64,000 bases of DNA from NCBI GenBank assembly GCA_005804885.1, contig SYOX01000130.1:1-64000 (forward strand), read 5' to 3'. The notes under the pieces were generated by a model. That model ran no database searches, was not told the origin of the DNA, and saw only the letters and a program-made list of their open reading frames with translations. Source of the stretch: Pseudomonadota bacterium. GTDB taxonomy: Bacteria; Myxococcota_A; Bradymonadia; Bradymonadales; GCA-2716585. The position numbers and the translations under genes are program-made. Of this stretch, positions 20,330 to 31,500 are shown piece by piece. Within the stretch, counting starts at the first letter, position 1; the number at the start of each line of letters is the position of its first letter.

Positions 20330-21940
20330 CTACCAGGTCAGCAGGGCGCCGGCGCCCGCGGTGAAGCCATAGTGGTTGATGGTCCGGGCGTTCCAGCCCG
20401 TCAGCAGCGACAGCGCCAGCCAGTCGGTCAGGGCGTATCCCACGCCCAGCTCCGCGCTCACGCCCAGCTCGCCGCCCACGGGCAGGTTCGTCACCGTGAC
20501 GCCCGCCGTGATCGGCCAGCCCTCGATCACGTCCAGCGTCAGCGCCGTCCAGGCCTCGTTGCCCAGATCCTCCGTCAGCGCCGCCCCCAGCGTCAGCCGC
20601 GTGCCCTCGGCCTCCCCGATCCGCGCCTCGGCCCGGAACCCGAAGATCCCCTCGGCCGTCCCGTCCTGCGTCTGGAAGTGGTTGCCCACGCTCACTCGCC
20701 CCGACACCCCGAAGTACTCGTGCAGCCCAAGCTCCAGCTCCGCGAAGCCGAAGTTGACATTGCGCCGCCGCGTCTCCCCCCGCTCGACCTCACCCAGCGA
20801 CCCACCCTCCCCCTGAAAGATCCCCACCCCGGCCGAGAAGCCCTTGATCACCGGGCGGTCGATCGAATACCGGAAGCTCGACTCGATGCGCACGAAGTCA
20901 TCGACCCCCTCCCCGGCCTTGAAGTCCACGAACTCAACGATCGTGCGCGCCCTGGACCGCCCGCCCTCGCCTGGCCCCGGACCCGGCGGCGCCTCGACCT
21001 CGATGGCCATCGGCTCCGTCGCCTTGGCCCCCGAGGTCGCCTGCAGCGTCCCGTTCGTCCGCACCACCTCGGCGAAGATCTCCAGCACCCCCGGCGCCGC
21101 GGCCTCCAGATCGGCCCGCCAGTTGAAGTCCCCCGACCGCTCCATCACCACCGTCTCGTAACCAAGATCCCCGCGCTGGCGCCAGAGCACCCGGACCGAC
21201 TCGGCCAGCTCGCGCTCGATCACCGAGACGTTGACCTCCACCCGCTCGCCGGCCTTCACCACCCGCGGCGCCGACATCCTCGTCCCAAGCCGATCCGGCT
21301 CCAGCATCAACAGCGGCTCCGGATTGCTCTGGACCTGCGACTCCCGGCTCCGCGCCAGCTCCGTCCTCAACCAGACCAGCTCGCCGCCGACCTGGTCCAG
21401 GTGCGGGCTCTCCGGAAATCGCTTGAGGTAATTCTCCCAGAGCACGATCCGCTCCGTCAGCGGACGCCCAAGCGTCTGCGCGAAGACCTCCTCGACCGCA
21501 TCCTGAGCGGGCGCCCTCGACACCACGACGCCCTCCTCCTCAGCCGCGTCGGGCTTCGCCGCCGCTCGCCCCGGCTTCGGCTCGAAGACCACGAAGTCCC
21601 CCACCGCCGGCGCCCTCGTGAGCGACTCGGCCTCCCGCGCGATCGACAGCAGGCGCCCCACGTCCGACAGCGCCATCGCCCCGATCGGGAACCTGTCCAC
21701 GATCACCTTGCCCGTGACAGGGTGCTTGACCTCCACCTTCCGGTAGACCTGCACCACCGCCCCCGACGGCAAGCCCGACTCCTGACCCAGATCCACGATC
21801 ACCTCGCCATTACCCACCCTCACGATCACGCCCTCGGCCACCCGGCCACCCTCGGGCGGCGCGGCCCACACCCTCACCGCGGTCATCAACACCGCCCCGC
21901 ACGCCATCGCACCCCACCATCGGGATCTGGTCTTCTTCAT
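20330..21940 (-). CDS. Secreted protein with OMP-like C-terminal region
   Basis: MKKTRSRWWGAMACGAVLMTAVRVWAAPPEGG signal; beta-rich C-terminus; immediately upstream of the 19049-20320 gene on the same strand. Confidence 0.65.
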   Translation of the reverse strand: MKKTRSRWWGAMACGAVLMTAVRVWAAPPEGGRVAEGVIVRVGNGEVIVDLGQESGLPSGAVVQVYRKVEVKHPVTGKVIVDRFPIGAMALSDVGRLLSIAREAESLTRAPAVGDFVVFEPKPGRAAAKPDAAEEEGVVVSRAPAQDAVEEVFAQTLGRPLTERIVLWENYLKRFPESPHLDQVGGELVWLRTELARSRESQVQSNPEPLLMLEPDRLGTRMSAPRVVKAGERVEVNVSVIERELAESVRVLWRQRGDLGYETVVMERSGDFNWRADLEAAAPGVLEIFAEVVRTNGTLQATSGAKATEPMAIEVEAPPGPGPGEGGRSRARTIVEFVDFKAGEGVDDFVRIESSFRYSIDRPVIKGFSAGVGIFQGEGGSLGEVERGETRRRNVNFGFAELELGLHEYFGVSGRVSVGNHFQTQDGTAEGIFGFRAEARIGEAEGTRLTLGAALTEDLGNEAWTALTLDVIEGWPITAGVTVTNLPVGGELGVSAELGVGYALTDWLALSLLTGWNARTINHYGFTAGAGALLTW

Positions 21941-22271
21941 TGCGTTTCCTCCTTCGCGAGTCCCACCCTCATACCACAAAGCAACCGCCGTGCCAGCGCC
22001 GCCGAGCCCGGATTCTCGGCCTCCCCCCGTCAACACGGGTCATTGTTGTGTCACTGACTGACACCTCCTTTGTCCAACTGGGAAGTCCAGGTGCCACAGC
22101 GCACTGGGGTGCTCGCCTGCCACCCCGCGCGCACAGGTTCGCTCAGTGAAGGTCCCGACGCACCAGGCCCCACCTCACGATACCCCACGGACCACGATCG
22201 GCCCGCCCCAGGCTCGCGCCTGGGGCGATGATCATGTCGACGGCGTCTCATGCCGACGGCGTCTCGCCCGC

Positions 22272-22488
22272 CGCCCCAGGCTCGCGCCTGGGGCTACAGC
22301 GAAGGGACGCCCCTGCGGGGCTCTCGACAGGATGGATGCCTTCGCAGCGGCCTGTCACAGACCCCTCGGGACGCGATGGGTTGAGGGTTCTGGTGTCGAG
22401 GGGCACGCCGCCGCACAGATTGACGCCCCGCCGAGAGCCCCGAAGGGGCATCCCTGACCTGTAGCCCCAGGCGCGAGCCTGGGGCGGC
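22272..22488. repeat. Intergenic inverted-repeat element, copy A
   Basis: Outer arms cgccccaggctcgcgcctggggctacag...ggacgcccctgcggggctctcgacagg versus ttgacgccccgccgagagccccgaaggggcatccctgacctgtagccccaggcgcgagcctggggcgg; arms also present in copy B. Confidence 0.85.
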
Positions 22489-22606
22489 CCGGTCGTGACT
22501 TCACCGAGCGAACCTGCCCACACGCAGGGTGGAGAAGGGCGGGTGTTGAAAGCGCGGCCGTGAGGCCCCATCATGGTGGGCGCGGGCAGAGCGTGGTTGG
22601 AGAGCG

Positions 22607-24259
22607 ATGACGAACAGGATATGGGGGCCTTTGCTCCTGAGCGCGCTGCTGGGGGCAGCGTGGGGCTGCGACAATCAGGTCGCCTACAGCAGCAACCAGG
22701 TCGTTGAGCCCGAGCCCGCCGCATGCCAGATCGGCGACGAGATCCCTTGTGATTGTGAGGGTATAGACGTCGAGGGCGTCCGCACCTGCCTCGACGGCGA
22801 CGTCTTCGGCCCCTGCGCCTGCCCTGACCCCCCAGGCCGCCCCGCGCTCGTCGCCCGCCCTTCGCGGGTGGAGGTGGGCGAGCTGGAGGTCGGCCAGCAG
22901 GTCGAGGTGGAGGTTTCGATCGTCAACGTGGGCGACGCGGGCTCCTCCTTCTCGATGCGCGTGGAAGGTGGGCGGGCTTTTGGGCTGGCGTCGAGCGCTC
23001 AGGGCGCGCTGGCGCCAGGGGAGTCGATGCAGGTGGTCGTCCTCTTCAGCCCGCTGGAGCCCATCGGCTACGAATCGACCCTGGTGGTCGAGGACGTGTC
23101 GGGGCGATCCGGGGTGTCCGTGCCGCTGTCGGGTCGGGGGGTGTCGCTGGAGGCTTGCGCGTTCATCGAGCCGGGGAGCGTGGACTTCGGCAGGGTCGAG
23201 ATCGGGCAGCGCGCGTCGACGATGATCTCGATCTTCAACTGCGGCCAGCGCCCCCTGGAGGTCGAGATGGCCTTGCCGGCGCCCGCCTTTCCCTTCCAGG
23301 TGTCGAGCGCGGAGCGCTTCGAAGTGGGTGCTGGCGAGGTCGCCTTGCTGGAGGTGTCCTTTGCGCCGGTGGAGGACGGGCGATTCGCCGCGCTGCTGGT
23401 GTTGCGGACGAGCGACCCGGCGCAGCCCGTGGTTCAGATTCCGATTGTGGGGCAAGCCTTTACGCTGGGTCGCTGCCCGGTCGCGGTGGCCGGGGCGCGG
23501 GTCCAGGGGCAGGGCGGGCCTTTTGAGCCTTCGGTGGAGATCCAGGGGACAGGGACGATCGAGCTGGACGGCAGCGCGTCCTTCGATCCGAACTCGATGA
23601 GGATGGGGGTGGCGGCCTACGAGTGGGCGATCCTGGAGCGGCCGCTGTCGTCCAGCGCGCGGCTCTCGCCCTCTTCGAGCGCGGTGGCGCCCTCGCTCTT
23701 CGTCGACGTCCCGGGGCGCTACACGATCGAGCTTCAGGTCATCGACGAGGAGGGCCGGCCGAGCTGCGAGGGCGCGCTGGTGGAGGTATTCGCGAGGCCG
23801 GACGGGGGCTTGAGCGTCGAGCTGACGTGGGTGACCCCTGAAGATCCGATCCAGGACGACGATCGCAGCGGCGACCTTGACCTGCACCTGCTCTACCCCG
23901 ACGGGCGGTGGGGCACGAGGCCGGGGGACTGCTTCTGGCGCAATGCGAGCCCGGACTGGGGCCAGCGCGGGGAGACCTCGGACGACCCCAGGCTCGAAGA
24001 GGACGCGCTGGCGCGGGGGCCAGAGCGGATCTCGATCGAGGCGCCGGAGCCGGTGCTCTATCGGGTGGGGGTGCATTACGGGAGAGACAACGGCTTCGGG
24101 CCGAGCATCGCCGCCGTGCGGATCTTCATGGGGGAGGTGCTGGTCTACGAGGCGCTCGACAAGGTCTTGACCGACCCGATGTTCTGGGAGGTGGCGGTCG
24201 TGGACTGGGGGCGAGTGCGGATCGAGCCCGTCGATGAGGTCTTCCCTGACCTTCCTTGA
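22607..24259 (+). CDS. Lipoprotein with choice-of-anchor/ASPM-SPD-2-Hydin-like Ig domains and a DLHL C-terminal domain
   Basis: LLSALLGAAWGCDNQ lipobox; repeated GRVEIGQRASTMISIFNCGQRPLEV-type Ig domains; SGDLDLHLLYPDGRWG...FWRNASPDWG C-terminus. Confidence 0.8.
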   Translation: MTNRIWGPLLLSALLGAAWGCDNQVAYSSNQVVEPEPAACQIGDEIPCDCEGIDVEGVRTCLDGDVFGPCACPDPPGRPALVARPSRVEVGELEVGQQVEVEVSIVNVGDAGSSFSMRVEGGRAFGLASSAQGALAPGESMQVVVLFSPLEPIGYESTLVVEDVSGRSGVSVPLSGRGVSLEACAFIEPGSVDFGRVEIGQRASTMISIFNCGQRPLEVEMALPAPAFPFQVSSAERFEVGAGEVALLEVSFAPVEDGRFAALLVLRTSDPAQPVVQIPIVGQAFTLGRCPVAVAGARVQGQGGPFEPSVEIQGTGTIELDGSASFDPNSMRMGVAAYEWAILERPLSSSARLSPSSSAVAPSLFVDVPGRYTIELQVIDEEGRPSCEGALVEVFARPDGGLSVELTWVTPEDPIQDDDRSGDLDLHLLYPDGRWGTRPGDCFWRNASPDWGQRGETSDDPRLEEDALARGPERISIEAPEPVLYRVGVHYGRDNGFGPSIAAVRIFMGEVLVYEALDKVLTDPMFWEVAVVDWGRVRIEPVDEVFPDLP

Positions 24260-24318
24260 CCAGACGGGCGGGGTGTCGCGACCGACGGGGCGTGTTTCCT
24301 TGAGCGTGGGGTGAGGCG

Positions 24319-26385
24319 ATGCATTGGCGCTGGGTGTTGGGCGCGTGCGTAGTTTTGAGCGCGTGCGGGCCGGATTACGGGGTGGGGTTGGAGTGCGCGC
24401 CGGGCGCGGCGCTGGCTTGCACCTGCGAGGGGGGCGAGGCCGGGTGGATGATCTGCGACGCGCGCGGCTTCCCTGGGGCGTGCGAGTGCGTGACGGGGCC
24501 GGGGATCGTCGTACCGGACGCCGGCTTCTCCGACGCCGAGGGGCTGCCCTTTGAGTTGATCGTGACCCCGGAGCGGATCGACTTCGGGCTTCTGGGGCCA
24601 GGCGAGGAGCGCGCGGAGGGGATCGAGATCGCCAACGCGGGGCCGGGGCCGGCGCGGATCAGCGTCAGCCTTGAGGAGGGCGATCCCGCCGCGCCCGATC
24701 CCCTGCGCGAGTTCTCGTGGGGCGACCGCCAGGATCGGACGGGGGTGGTGCTGGAGGCCGGCGCGGTGCTGGCGCTGTCGGTGGTGTACGCGCCGCAGGA
24801 CACGATCCCGGATCGAGGGGTGGTGTGGGTTCACGATCACGCGGGCGGCGCGCGGGCGGTGGAGCTGGACGCGACGGCGGCGGCGCCGGACATCGAGGGG
24901 CCGCAGTCGGTGGATCTCGGGGAGGTGCCCACGGGGGGATCGGGGTCGCGCTCGATCTTCTTGAGGAACGCGGGCGGCGCGCCGCTGCGGATCGACGACG
25001 TCGCGCTGGAGGGAACGGGGGAGTTCTCCTTCTGCCTCGGCGCGCCGGGCGAGCGGGAGCCGACGTGGTGCCCGCCGCGCGATCAGGTGCCCTGGCCGCT
25101 GGTGCTGGCGCCCGGGCAGGTGATCCAGGTGCGCGTCGGCTATCGACCCGCCGAGGACGGCCCCGACGCGGCGACGCTGGTGGTGCGCTCTGACGATCCC
25201 GACGAGCCCCGCTTCGAGGTGGGCCTGAGCGCCAACGGCGCCTCCCCCTGCGTGGCGGTGGACGTCGAGGCCGTCGACTTCGGCGAGGTGCCGATCGGCC
25301 GCTCGGCGACGCGGCCGGTGATCGTGACGAACTGCTCGGCGCTGCGGCCGCTCCTGGTGGCCGCGGTGCGCGTCTCGGGGGACGTGGCCTTCTCGGCGCG
25401 CGACCTGCCGCCGCCGCTGCCGGCGGCCGGCCTGCGCCTGGAGGCCGGCCAGAGCATGACGGTTCAGGTGCGCTTCGCCCCCCTGCTTGAGCGAGGGCAC
25501 CGCGGGGCGCTCTCGATCCTGTCCAACGACCCGGGCCGCTCGCCCTCGATCGTCGAGCTGAGCGGGCGCGGCGTGCCCTTCGACAACTGCCCCGTGGCGG
25601 CAGGCGGCGCGCGCGCCATCGGCGGCGGGGATCTGCGGACCCTGCTCGACGCTCGCCCGCTGGACACCATCGCCTTTGACGCGGCGGGCTCCTTTGACCC
25701 CGACGATCCCGACAACCCCGAGGGCATCAGCCGCCATGAGTGGACGATCGTCGAGCGCCCCGCCGACTCCAACGCGGCCCTGACGCCCAGCGGGGAGGTG
25801 CCGGACCCTCAGCTCTTCCTGGACCTGGCCGGGCGATATGTCGTGGAGTTGCGGGTCTTTGACGCCGGCGGGCAGGCCAGCTGCGAGGCGCTGCGGGTGA
25901 CGATCCTGACGGTCAGCGACGAGGACATCCACGTCCAGCTCGTCTGGGAGACGCCCGGCGACCCGGACGAGCTGGACGTCTTCGGCACGGACATGGACCT
26001 GCACCTGCTGCACCCCAACGGGGGCTGGGGCCAGAGCCCGTGGGACTGCCACTGGACCAACATCAACCCGGACTGGGGCACCCGATCCAGCGCCGACGAC
26101 CCCTCGCTGGACATCGACGACACCAACGGCGCCGGCCCCGAGAACATCAACCTCGACAACCCCGAGCCCGTCGCTTACACCGTCGGCGCCCATTACTACG
26201 GGGACAACGGCTTCGGGCAGAGCTTCGCCACGGTGCGGATCTTCCTCGGCGGCACGCTGATCTTCGAGGCGCTCGACAAGGCGCTGGACAACGGGCAGTT
26301 CTGGGAGGTCGCCCGGATCGACTGGGCCATCGTCGATGTCCTGAACGTCGACGCCGTCTACGACGACATCCCCCTGGCGCCCTGA
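24319..26385 (+). CDS. Tandem paralogue of the preceding lipoprotein
   Basis: LGACVVLSACGPD lipobox; same architecture and C-terminus (DMDLHLLHPNGGWGQSPWDCHWTNINPDWG...YTVGAHYYGDNGFGQSFATVRIF). Confidence 0.85.
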   Translation: MHWRWVLGACVVLSACGPDYGVGLECAPGAALACTCEGGEAGWMICDARGFPGACECVTGPGIVVPDAGFSDAEGLPFELIVTPERIDFGLLGPGEERAEGIEIANAGPGPARISVSLEEGDPAAPDPLREFSWGDRQDRTGVVLEAGAVLALSVVYAPQDTIPDRGVVWVHDHAGGARAVELDATAAAPDIEGPQSVDLGEVPTGGSGSRSIFLRNAGGAPLRIDDVALEGTGEFSFCLGAPGEREPTWCPPRDQVPWPLVLAPGQVIQVRVGYRPAEDGPDAATLVVRSDDPDEPRFEVGLSANGASPCVAVDVEAVDFGEVPIGRSATRPVIVTNCSALRPLLVAAVRVSGDVAFSARDLPPPLPAAGLRLEAGQSMTVQVRFAPLLERGHRGALSILSNDPGRSPSIVELSGRGVPFDNCPVAAGGARAIGGGDLRTLLDARPLDTIAFDAAGSFDPDDPDNPEGISRHEWTIVERPADSNAALTPSGEVPDPQLFLDLAGRYVVELRVFDAGGQASCEALRVTILTVSDEDIHVQLVWETPGDPDELDVFGTDMDLHLLHPNGGWGQSPWDCHWTNINPDWGTRSSADDPSLDIDDTNGAGPENINLDNPEPVAYTVGAHYYGDNGFGQSFATVRIFLGGTLIFEALDKALDNGQFWEVARIDWAIVDVLNVDAVYDDIPLAP

Positions 26386-26424
26386 GCGCGCGTTGACCGA
26401 TCCCAGGTCGCTGCCCCGGCCCTT

Positions 26425-27765
26425 TCAAGTCGACGACGACATCCCCTCGGCGCTCTGCGCGCGCGGCGCGCTGGCCGGCGCGTCCACCAGGACCCCCTGG
26501 TAGCGCTCGCCGTCGTGGCCGCCGAGGCGCGTGGGCAGCCGCTGGTTTCTCAGGGCGACGCCCTCGGGCGCGATCACCTCCACCCGCAGGTAGTTGTCCG
26601 TGTAGCCCTGCCAGCGCCACCCGCCATCCTCTGGCTCGCCCGAGCCCTCCCACAAGACCGGCCTGACCTGCCCGACGAAGCGGGCCATGTGCGCCGCCTT
26701 CATCACCTCGCCGAGCGCGTGGATCTCCTGGCTGCGGGCCCGCTGGAGGTCCGCGGGGACGCGATCGGGCAGCGTCGAGGCGCGGGTGCCGGCGCGCGGC
26801 GACCAGGTGAAGATGTGCAGGTGGGCAAAGCCCACCTCCTCGACGAAGGCGAGCGTCGCCTCCCACTCGGCCTGCGTCTCGCCTGGGAAGCCGACGATCA
26901 CGTCGGTGGTCAAGGTCAGCTCCGGGATCACGGCGCGGGCCGAGGCCACGAGGCGCCGGAAATCGCCCGTCATGCACCGGCGCGCCATGCGCCGCAGGAC
27001 GCTGTCGCAGCCGCTCTGCAAGGGCAGATGCAGGTGCGCCCCGAGGCGCGGGTTGGCCCACAGAGCGAAGAAGTCGTCCGGCAGATCCCAGGGCTCCAGC
27101 GACGTGACCCGGATCTGGGGGATGTCGGTGTCGCTCAGGACGCGCAGGAGCAGGCCGCGGAGGTCAGCGCCGATGTCCGAGCCGTAGCCGCCGAGGTGGA
27201 CCCCCGTGATGACGACCTCGTTGAAGCCCTCGTCGCGCAGCGCGTTGATCTCGTCGACGACCTGCTCGACGGGCTTGCTGCGCTCCTGACCCCGCAGGCG
27301 CGTCACGACGCAGAAGCTGCACTGGTTGCGGCAGCCGTCCTGCACCTTGACGAAGGCGCGCGTGCGAGAGGCCGCGAAGAGGTGCTGCTCGTCGGGCTCG
27401 GTGGCGATCTCGGGCATCGAGGTGGGGTCGATGGCGGCCTCGATCAGCGCCACCAGGCGCGCCTTGTCCTGGTTGCCGATGACCAGATCGACGCCAGCCA
27501 GCTCGGCCACCCTCTTCGGGTCCATCTCGGCGTAGCAGCCCGTAATCACCAGCCGCGCCGAGGGGTTATGGCGGTGCAGGCGGCTGACGGCCTGCCGCGA
27601 CTTGCGCGCGGCCGCCGCCGTGACCGCGCAGGTGTTCAAGACCACGACCTGCGCCTGCTCCGGCCCGCGCACGACGCGGTGCCCCGAGGCGCTCAGGTCG
27701 CGCGCCCAGCCCTCCATCTCGGCCTCGTTGAGCCGACAACCCAGCGTGTGAAGGTAGATGTCCAA
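26425..27765 (-). CDS. mtaB: tRNA (N6-L-threonylcarbamoyladenosine(37)-C(2))-methylthiotransferase MtaB
   Basis: DIYLHTLGCRLNEAEMEGW, VVLNTCAVTAAAARKSRQAVSRLHR, VKVQDGCRNQCSFCVV, GFPGETQAEW. Start taken at TTG 27765 after GGAGG. Confidence 0.9.
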   Translation of the reverse strand: MDIYLHTLGCRLNEAEMEGWARDLSASGHRVVRGPEQAQVVVLNTCAVTAAAARKSRQAVSRLHRHNPSARLVITGCYAEMDPKRVAELAGVDLVIGNQDKARLVALIEAAIDPTSMPEIATEPDEQHLFAASRTRAFVKVQDGCRNQCSFCVVTRLRGQERSKPVEQVVDEINALRDEGFNEVVITGVHLGGYGSDIGADLRGLLLRVLSDTDIPQIRVTSLEPWDLPDDFFALWANPRLGAHLHLPLQSGCDSVLRRMARRCMTGDFRRLVASARAVIPELTLTTDVIVGFPGETQAEWEATLAFVEEVGFAHLHIFTWSPRAGTRASTLPDRVPADLQRARSQEIHALGEVMKAAHMARFVGQVRPVLWEGSGEPEDGGWRWQGYTDNYLRVEVIAPEGVALRNQRLPTRLGGHDGERYQGVLVDAPASAPRAQSAEGMSSST

Positions 27766-27890
27766 GGGCGGCCTCCTTCGCCTCGGCGGCGCGTCGCGAC
27801 GACGCCGGGCTGCGGGGGACACTATCTAGCGCCGAGGCCGCCCGCTGGCAAGGCGCACCGCAACCCGGGCCGCGCGCCGCCGCGCGCCGA

Positions 27891-28460
27891 TCAGCGCACT
27901 CGGTATCCGCCGTGCTCGGCGGCCACGGCGTTGAACCAGGCCCAGGTGTCCAGCCACTCCAGGCCGTCCTCGACGCTGAAGCCGGCGTCCGTGAACATGT
28001 CCCGCGCGATCATCTCGGCGTGCTCGCGGATCTTCTCGGCGATCACGGCGCACTCCTCGGGCGTGACCAGCCAGCCGTCGTTGGAGTCCCACTTGTAGGA
28101 CGCCACGCGGCCGTCCTCCAGCGACGAGGTCGTCAGGATCGCCTCGACCGCCTCATGGTAAGCCCGACAGGCGGCGATCTCGGCCTCCGTGGCCGGCGGA
28201 TCGATCTCGATCTCGTCGGGCTCGTCGATCCAGGCGAGGATGTCTCCGGCGCGCTCCTCGTCTTCGAATCCGGGCGGAGGGAAGTCCGGCATCTCCGGCA
28301 TCGTGGCGTACCGGAGGCAGTCGGCCCACTCCATCGCGCAGAGCGTCACGGGCATCGCGCCGACTCTGTTCCGATGGTAGTCCGGCATGTCGCTGTACTG
28401 GGCCTTGTAACCCTCAGGCAACGACGTGGGCTTGCGGACCATATACATGTCAAAACCCAT
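27891..28460 (-). CDS. Hypothetical protein
   Basis: 189-aa ORF with coherent acidic sequence and non-GC-shadow composition. Confidence 0.6.
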   Translation of the reverse strand: MGFDMYMVRKPTSLPEGYKAQYSDMPDYHRNRVGAMPVTLCAMEWADCLRYATMPEMPDFPPPGFEDEERAGDILAWIDEPDEIEIDPPATEAEIAACRAYHEAVEAILTTSSLEDGRVASYKWDSNDGWLVTPEECAVIAEKIREHAEMIARDMFTDAGFSVEDGLEWLDTWAWFNAVAAEHGGYRVR

Positions 28461-28598
28461 AGGGTGTCCTCACTTCGAGTTGGCGGCGTGCTCCCAGGCG
28501 GGGCGGCAGCGCGGAGGTTGTCAATGCACTTGGGGGTGGTCGGCGCGAGCTGCTGCGCGGTCGACCCTCCCCGATGCGCGTCGGTCATGAGGGCCCGA

Positions 28599-31500
28599 TC
28601 AGCTCCACCCTTCCGAATCGTCATCGGGCAAGACGGGTCTGGGCGACGCGCCCGTGGGCGGCTCGCCCACGGGCGGCGCGCTCTGGACGGCCTGGAGCTT
28701 CTGGGTGGCGGGCTGCGGGGGCTCGTCCTCCGTGTGGGGGAGGCCAGGGCGAGTGACGGGGCTGCCGTCCCTGGGCGGGCGGGGCTTCTTTTCGACCTTC
28801 GCCGGTCGGATCACGCCGGAAGAGGGGCCGCGGGCCTGCTGCGGGTGATCGGCCTCCGGGTCGTCGGGCGCGTCGGGCTTGGCGGCGACGGGGGGAGGGA
28901 CCTCGGCGCGCGGGATGGGGCGCCGCCTGGGGGGTTCGCCGGGGGTGGCTGGCTGGGGGCGAGCGGGGCTGAAGGTCGGCTGCTGCTCGCTGAAGACCGT
29001 GGGCTGGCCGAGCTGGCTGGGGTCGACGCTCTTCATCCGGGCCAGGACCTCGTTGAGGCGCTCCCAGATCTCGCGGCCCCCCTGGAGGTCCTGAGCCATG
29101 GTGCGCACCAGGGGCACGAGGGTCCACTCGACCACGTCGACCTGCTGGGCCAGCATCTCTTCGAGGCCCTTGGAGGGCTGGTTGACGATCTCGATGTTCA
29201 TGTTCGCGCCGGCCAGGGTGTCCACCGAGGCGCTCAGGCGCTGGAGGTGCTCGGCGATGGCGGCCATCTGGGCCTGGGCGCCGGTCTGGGCCGCGGCGGT
29301 GTGCGCCGCCAGCTTGATGCTCTCCTGGATGCCGACGAGCTGGGGCTTGACGCTCTGCTCGGTCAGCTCCGCCCGCAGCCGCCCGATCTCCTGACCGAGG
29401 GTCGCGTCCTGGAGGGATTGTTGAATCTTATCAAGGTGTTGCGCGATGGCCTTGGCGGCGTCGGCGCTCTGGAGGGACTTCCGGATGCCGTCGAGGTGCG
29501 CGCCGACCTCGCCGAGCTTGAGGGCCTCGCGGATGCCCTTGAGGTCGTCGCCGAGGCTGGAGCGATCCAGCGCGCCGCGCAGCCCCTCGATCTCCTGGAC
29601 GATGCTGCTGAGCTGGCCGGTGACGCGCATGACGGGGTCGTCGTTGGCGCCGCCCATCATGCGCCGGCGGACGAACTCCTTCTTGATGTCGGCCCATCGG
29701 GCGCGCTGCTCGTCGCTCATGCGGCCGCGCAGCTCGGCCAGCTTGAGCAGGTTCTGCTCGGCGCCGACGGTCAGCGTCTGGGACTCGCCGGTGTAGTGGT
29801 CGTCGATGAGGGACTGGAGCTCCTGGGCGTTCATGGCCGAGGCGACCTTCTCGGTGATCTTGTTCATGTTCCGGTAGCTGCCCTGGAGCTTGAAGGGCGG
29901 CTCGGTCCTGTAGGCGTCATCCTGGGAGGCCGATGAGATGTAGGTCTGGTTGACCTTGAGCAGGACCTCCTGGGCGACGAAGAGCTTCTTGAAGACGTCG
30001 ACGATCTCGTTGACCTCGACGGCGGCGTAGTTGTGCTTGAGCTCCTGGATCGGGATGTCCTCGCCGCGAGCCAGGCGGATGAGCTTGTAGGTGTCTTCGG
30101 GGTCGCGGGTGGCCAGGGGTTGCAGGGCGGCGTTGGAGGTCAGGGAGTTCTCGATGTAGCTCAGGGAGAAGACCTCCTCGCGGCCGTCGAGGATGTCACC
30201 GAGGTTGTAGGTGTCGGCGCGGTTGGCGAGCATGTCGGGGATCTGGAACTTATCGCCGGACTCGGTGTAGGGGTTGCCGGCCATGACGACGCAGAACTTC
30301 TTGCCGCGCAGGTCGTAGGTGCGGGTGCGGCCCTTCCAGACGCCCTCGATCTTGCGTTGGGCGTCGCACAGGGAGATGAACTTCTGAAGGAACTCCGGGT
30401 GGGTGTGCTGGATGTCGTCGACATAGAGCATCACGTTGTTGCCCATCTCCAGGGCGAGGTTGACCTTGAGGAGCTCTTGCCGGGCGGTGGCGTTGGGGGC
30501 CTCGGAGGGGTCCAGGGAGGTGACGCCGTGTCCCAGCGCGGGGCCGTTGATCTTCATGAAGATCAGGCCGAGGCGGTTGGCGATGTACTCCATCAGGGTG
30601 GTCTTGCCGTAGCCGGGCGGGGAGATGAGCAGGAGCATGCCCATCAGGTCGGTGCGCTTCTGGTCGCCGAGGGCGCCCATCTGCTTGGCGAGGTTGTCGC
30701 CGATGATGGGGAGGTAGACGTCGGTGATGAGCTTGTTGCGCACGAAGCTGGTCAGGACGCGGGGGAGGTACTCGCTCAGGCGCAGGCGCTCGCGCTCGCG
30801 CTCCAGGGTGGCCTGTCGGAGCTGTCGCCAGGCCTGATAGCCGGGGACGTGGACGCGGCGGTAGCGGTCGAGGCGGTCGAGGAACTCGTCGAGGCGCAGG
30901 GAGAGGGCGCGGGCGTTGATCCGGGGGTGCTGGCCGAGCAGCCCGGTGACCTCGGCGGTGATCATGGCGGCGGTGACGTTGCGGTCGATCCGCCGCTCGG
31001 TCATGGGGATGGCGACGGCCTCGTCGATGGCGTGGGCCAGGGGGGCCAGGGCCCCGACGCCGCCGATGAGGCCCTGCAGCCAGGCGCGGACGAGGTCCCG
31101 CTGGGCGCGCAGGGAGCCGGAGAGCGCCTTGATGTCGGCGTCGAAGGATGAGCGGACGCCGGCGCCGTCGAGGTGGGTCATCAGCGCGTCGATGAGCTGG
31201 CTGGCCTCGCGGCTGGTGACGAAGCGGGGGTGCTCCTGGGTGAGCTCCTCGGCGAGGTAGGCGCCGGCCTGCTTGCTGGTCAGCGTGACGCCGTCGGCAC
31301 GATGGACGCCGTTGGCACGATCAACGCCGTCGGCACGATCAACGCCGAGACGCCGTCGGGCAGGATCGACGACGCCGTCTGCACCGACGCCGTCTGCACC
31401 GACGCCGTCTGCACGATCACCGCCGTTGGAGACGCCGTCGGCGCGATTGACGCCGTCGGCGCGATTGACGCCGTCGGCCAGATGGACGCCGTCGGCCAGA

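Noticed and set aside
19325-22057. 910-aa plus-strand ORF
   Set aside because: Antisense to two genes with signal peptides on the minus strand.
28645-28675. 12-bp perfect inverted repeat CGCCCGTGGGCG/CGCCCACGGGCG
   Set aside because: Lies inside the Pro/Gly-rich coding tail of the ATPase; explained by codon composition, no U-tract.
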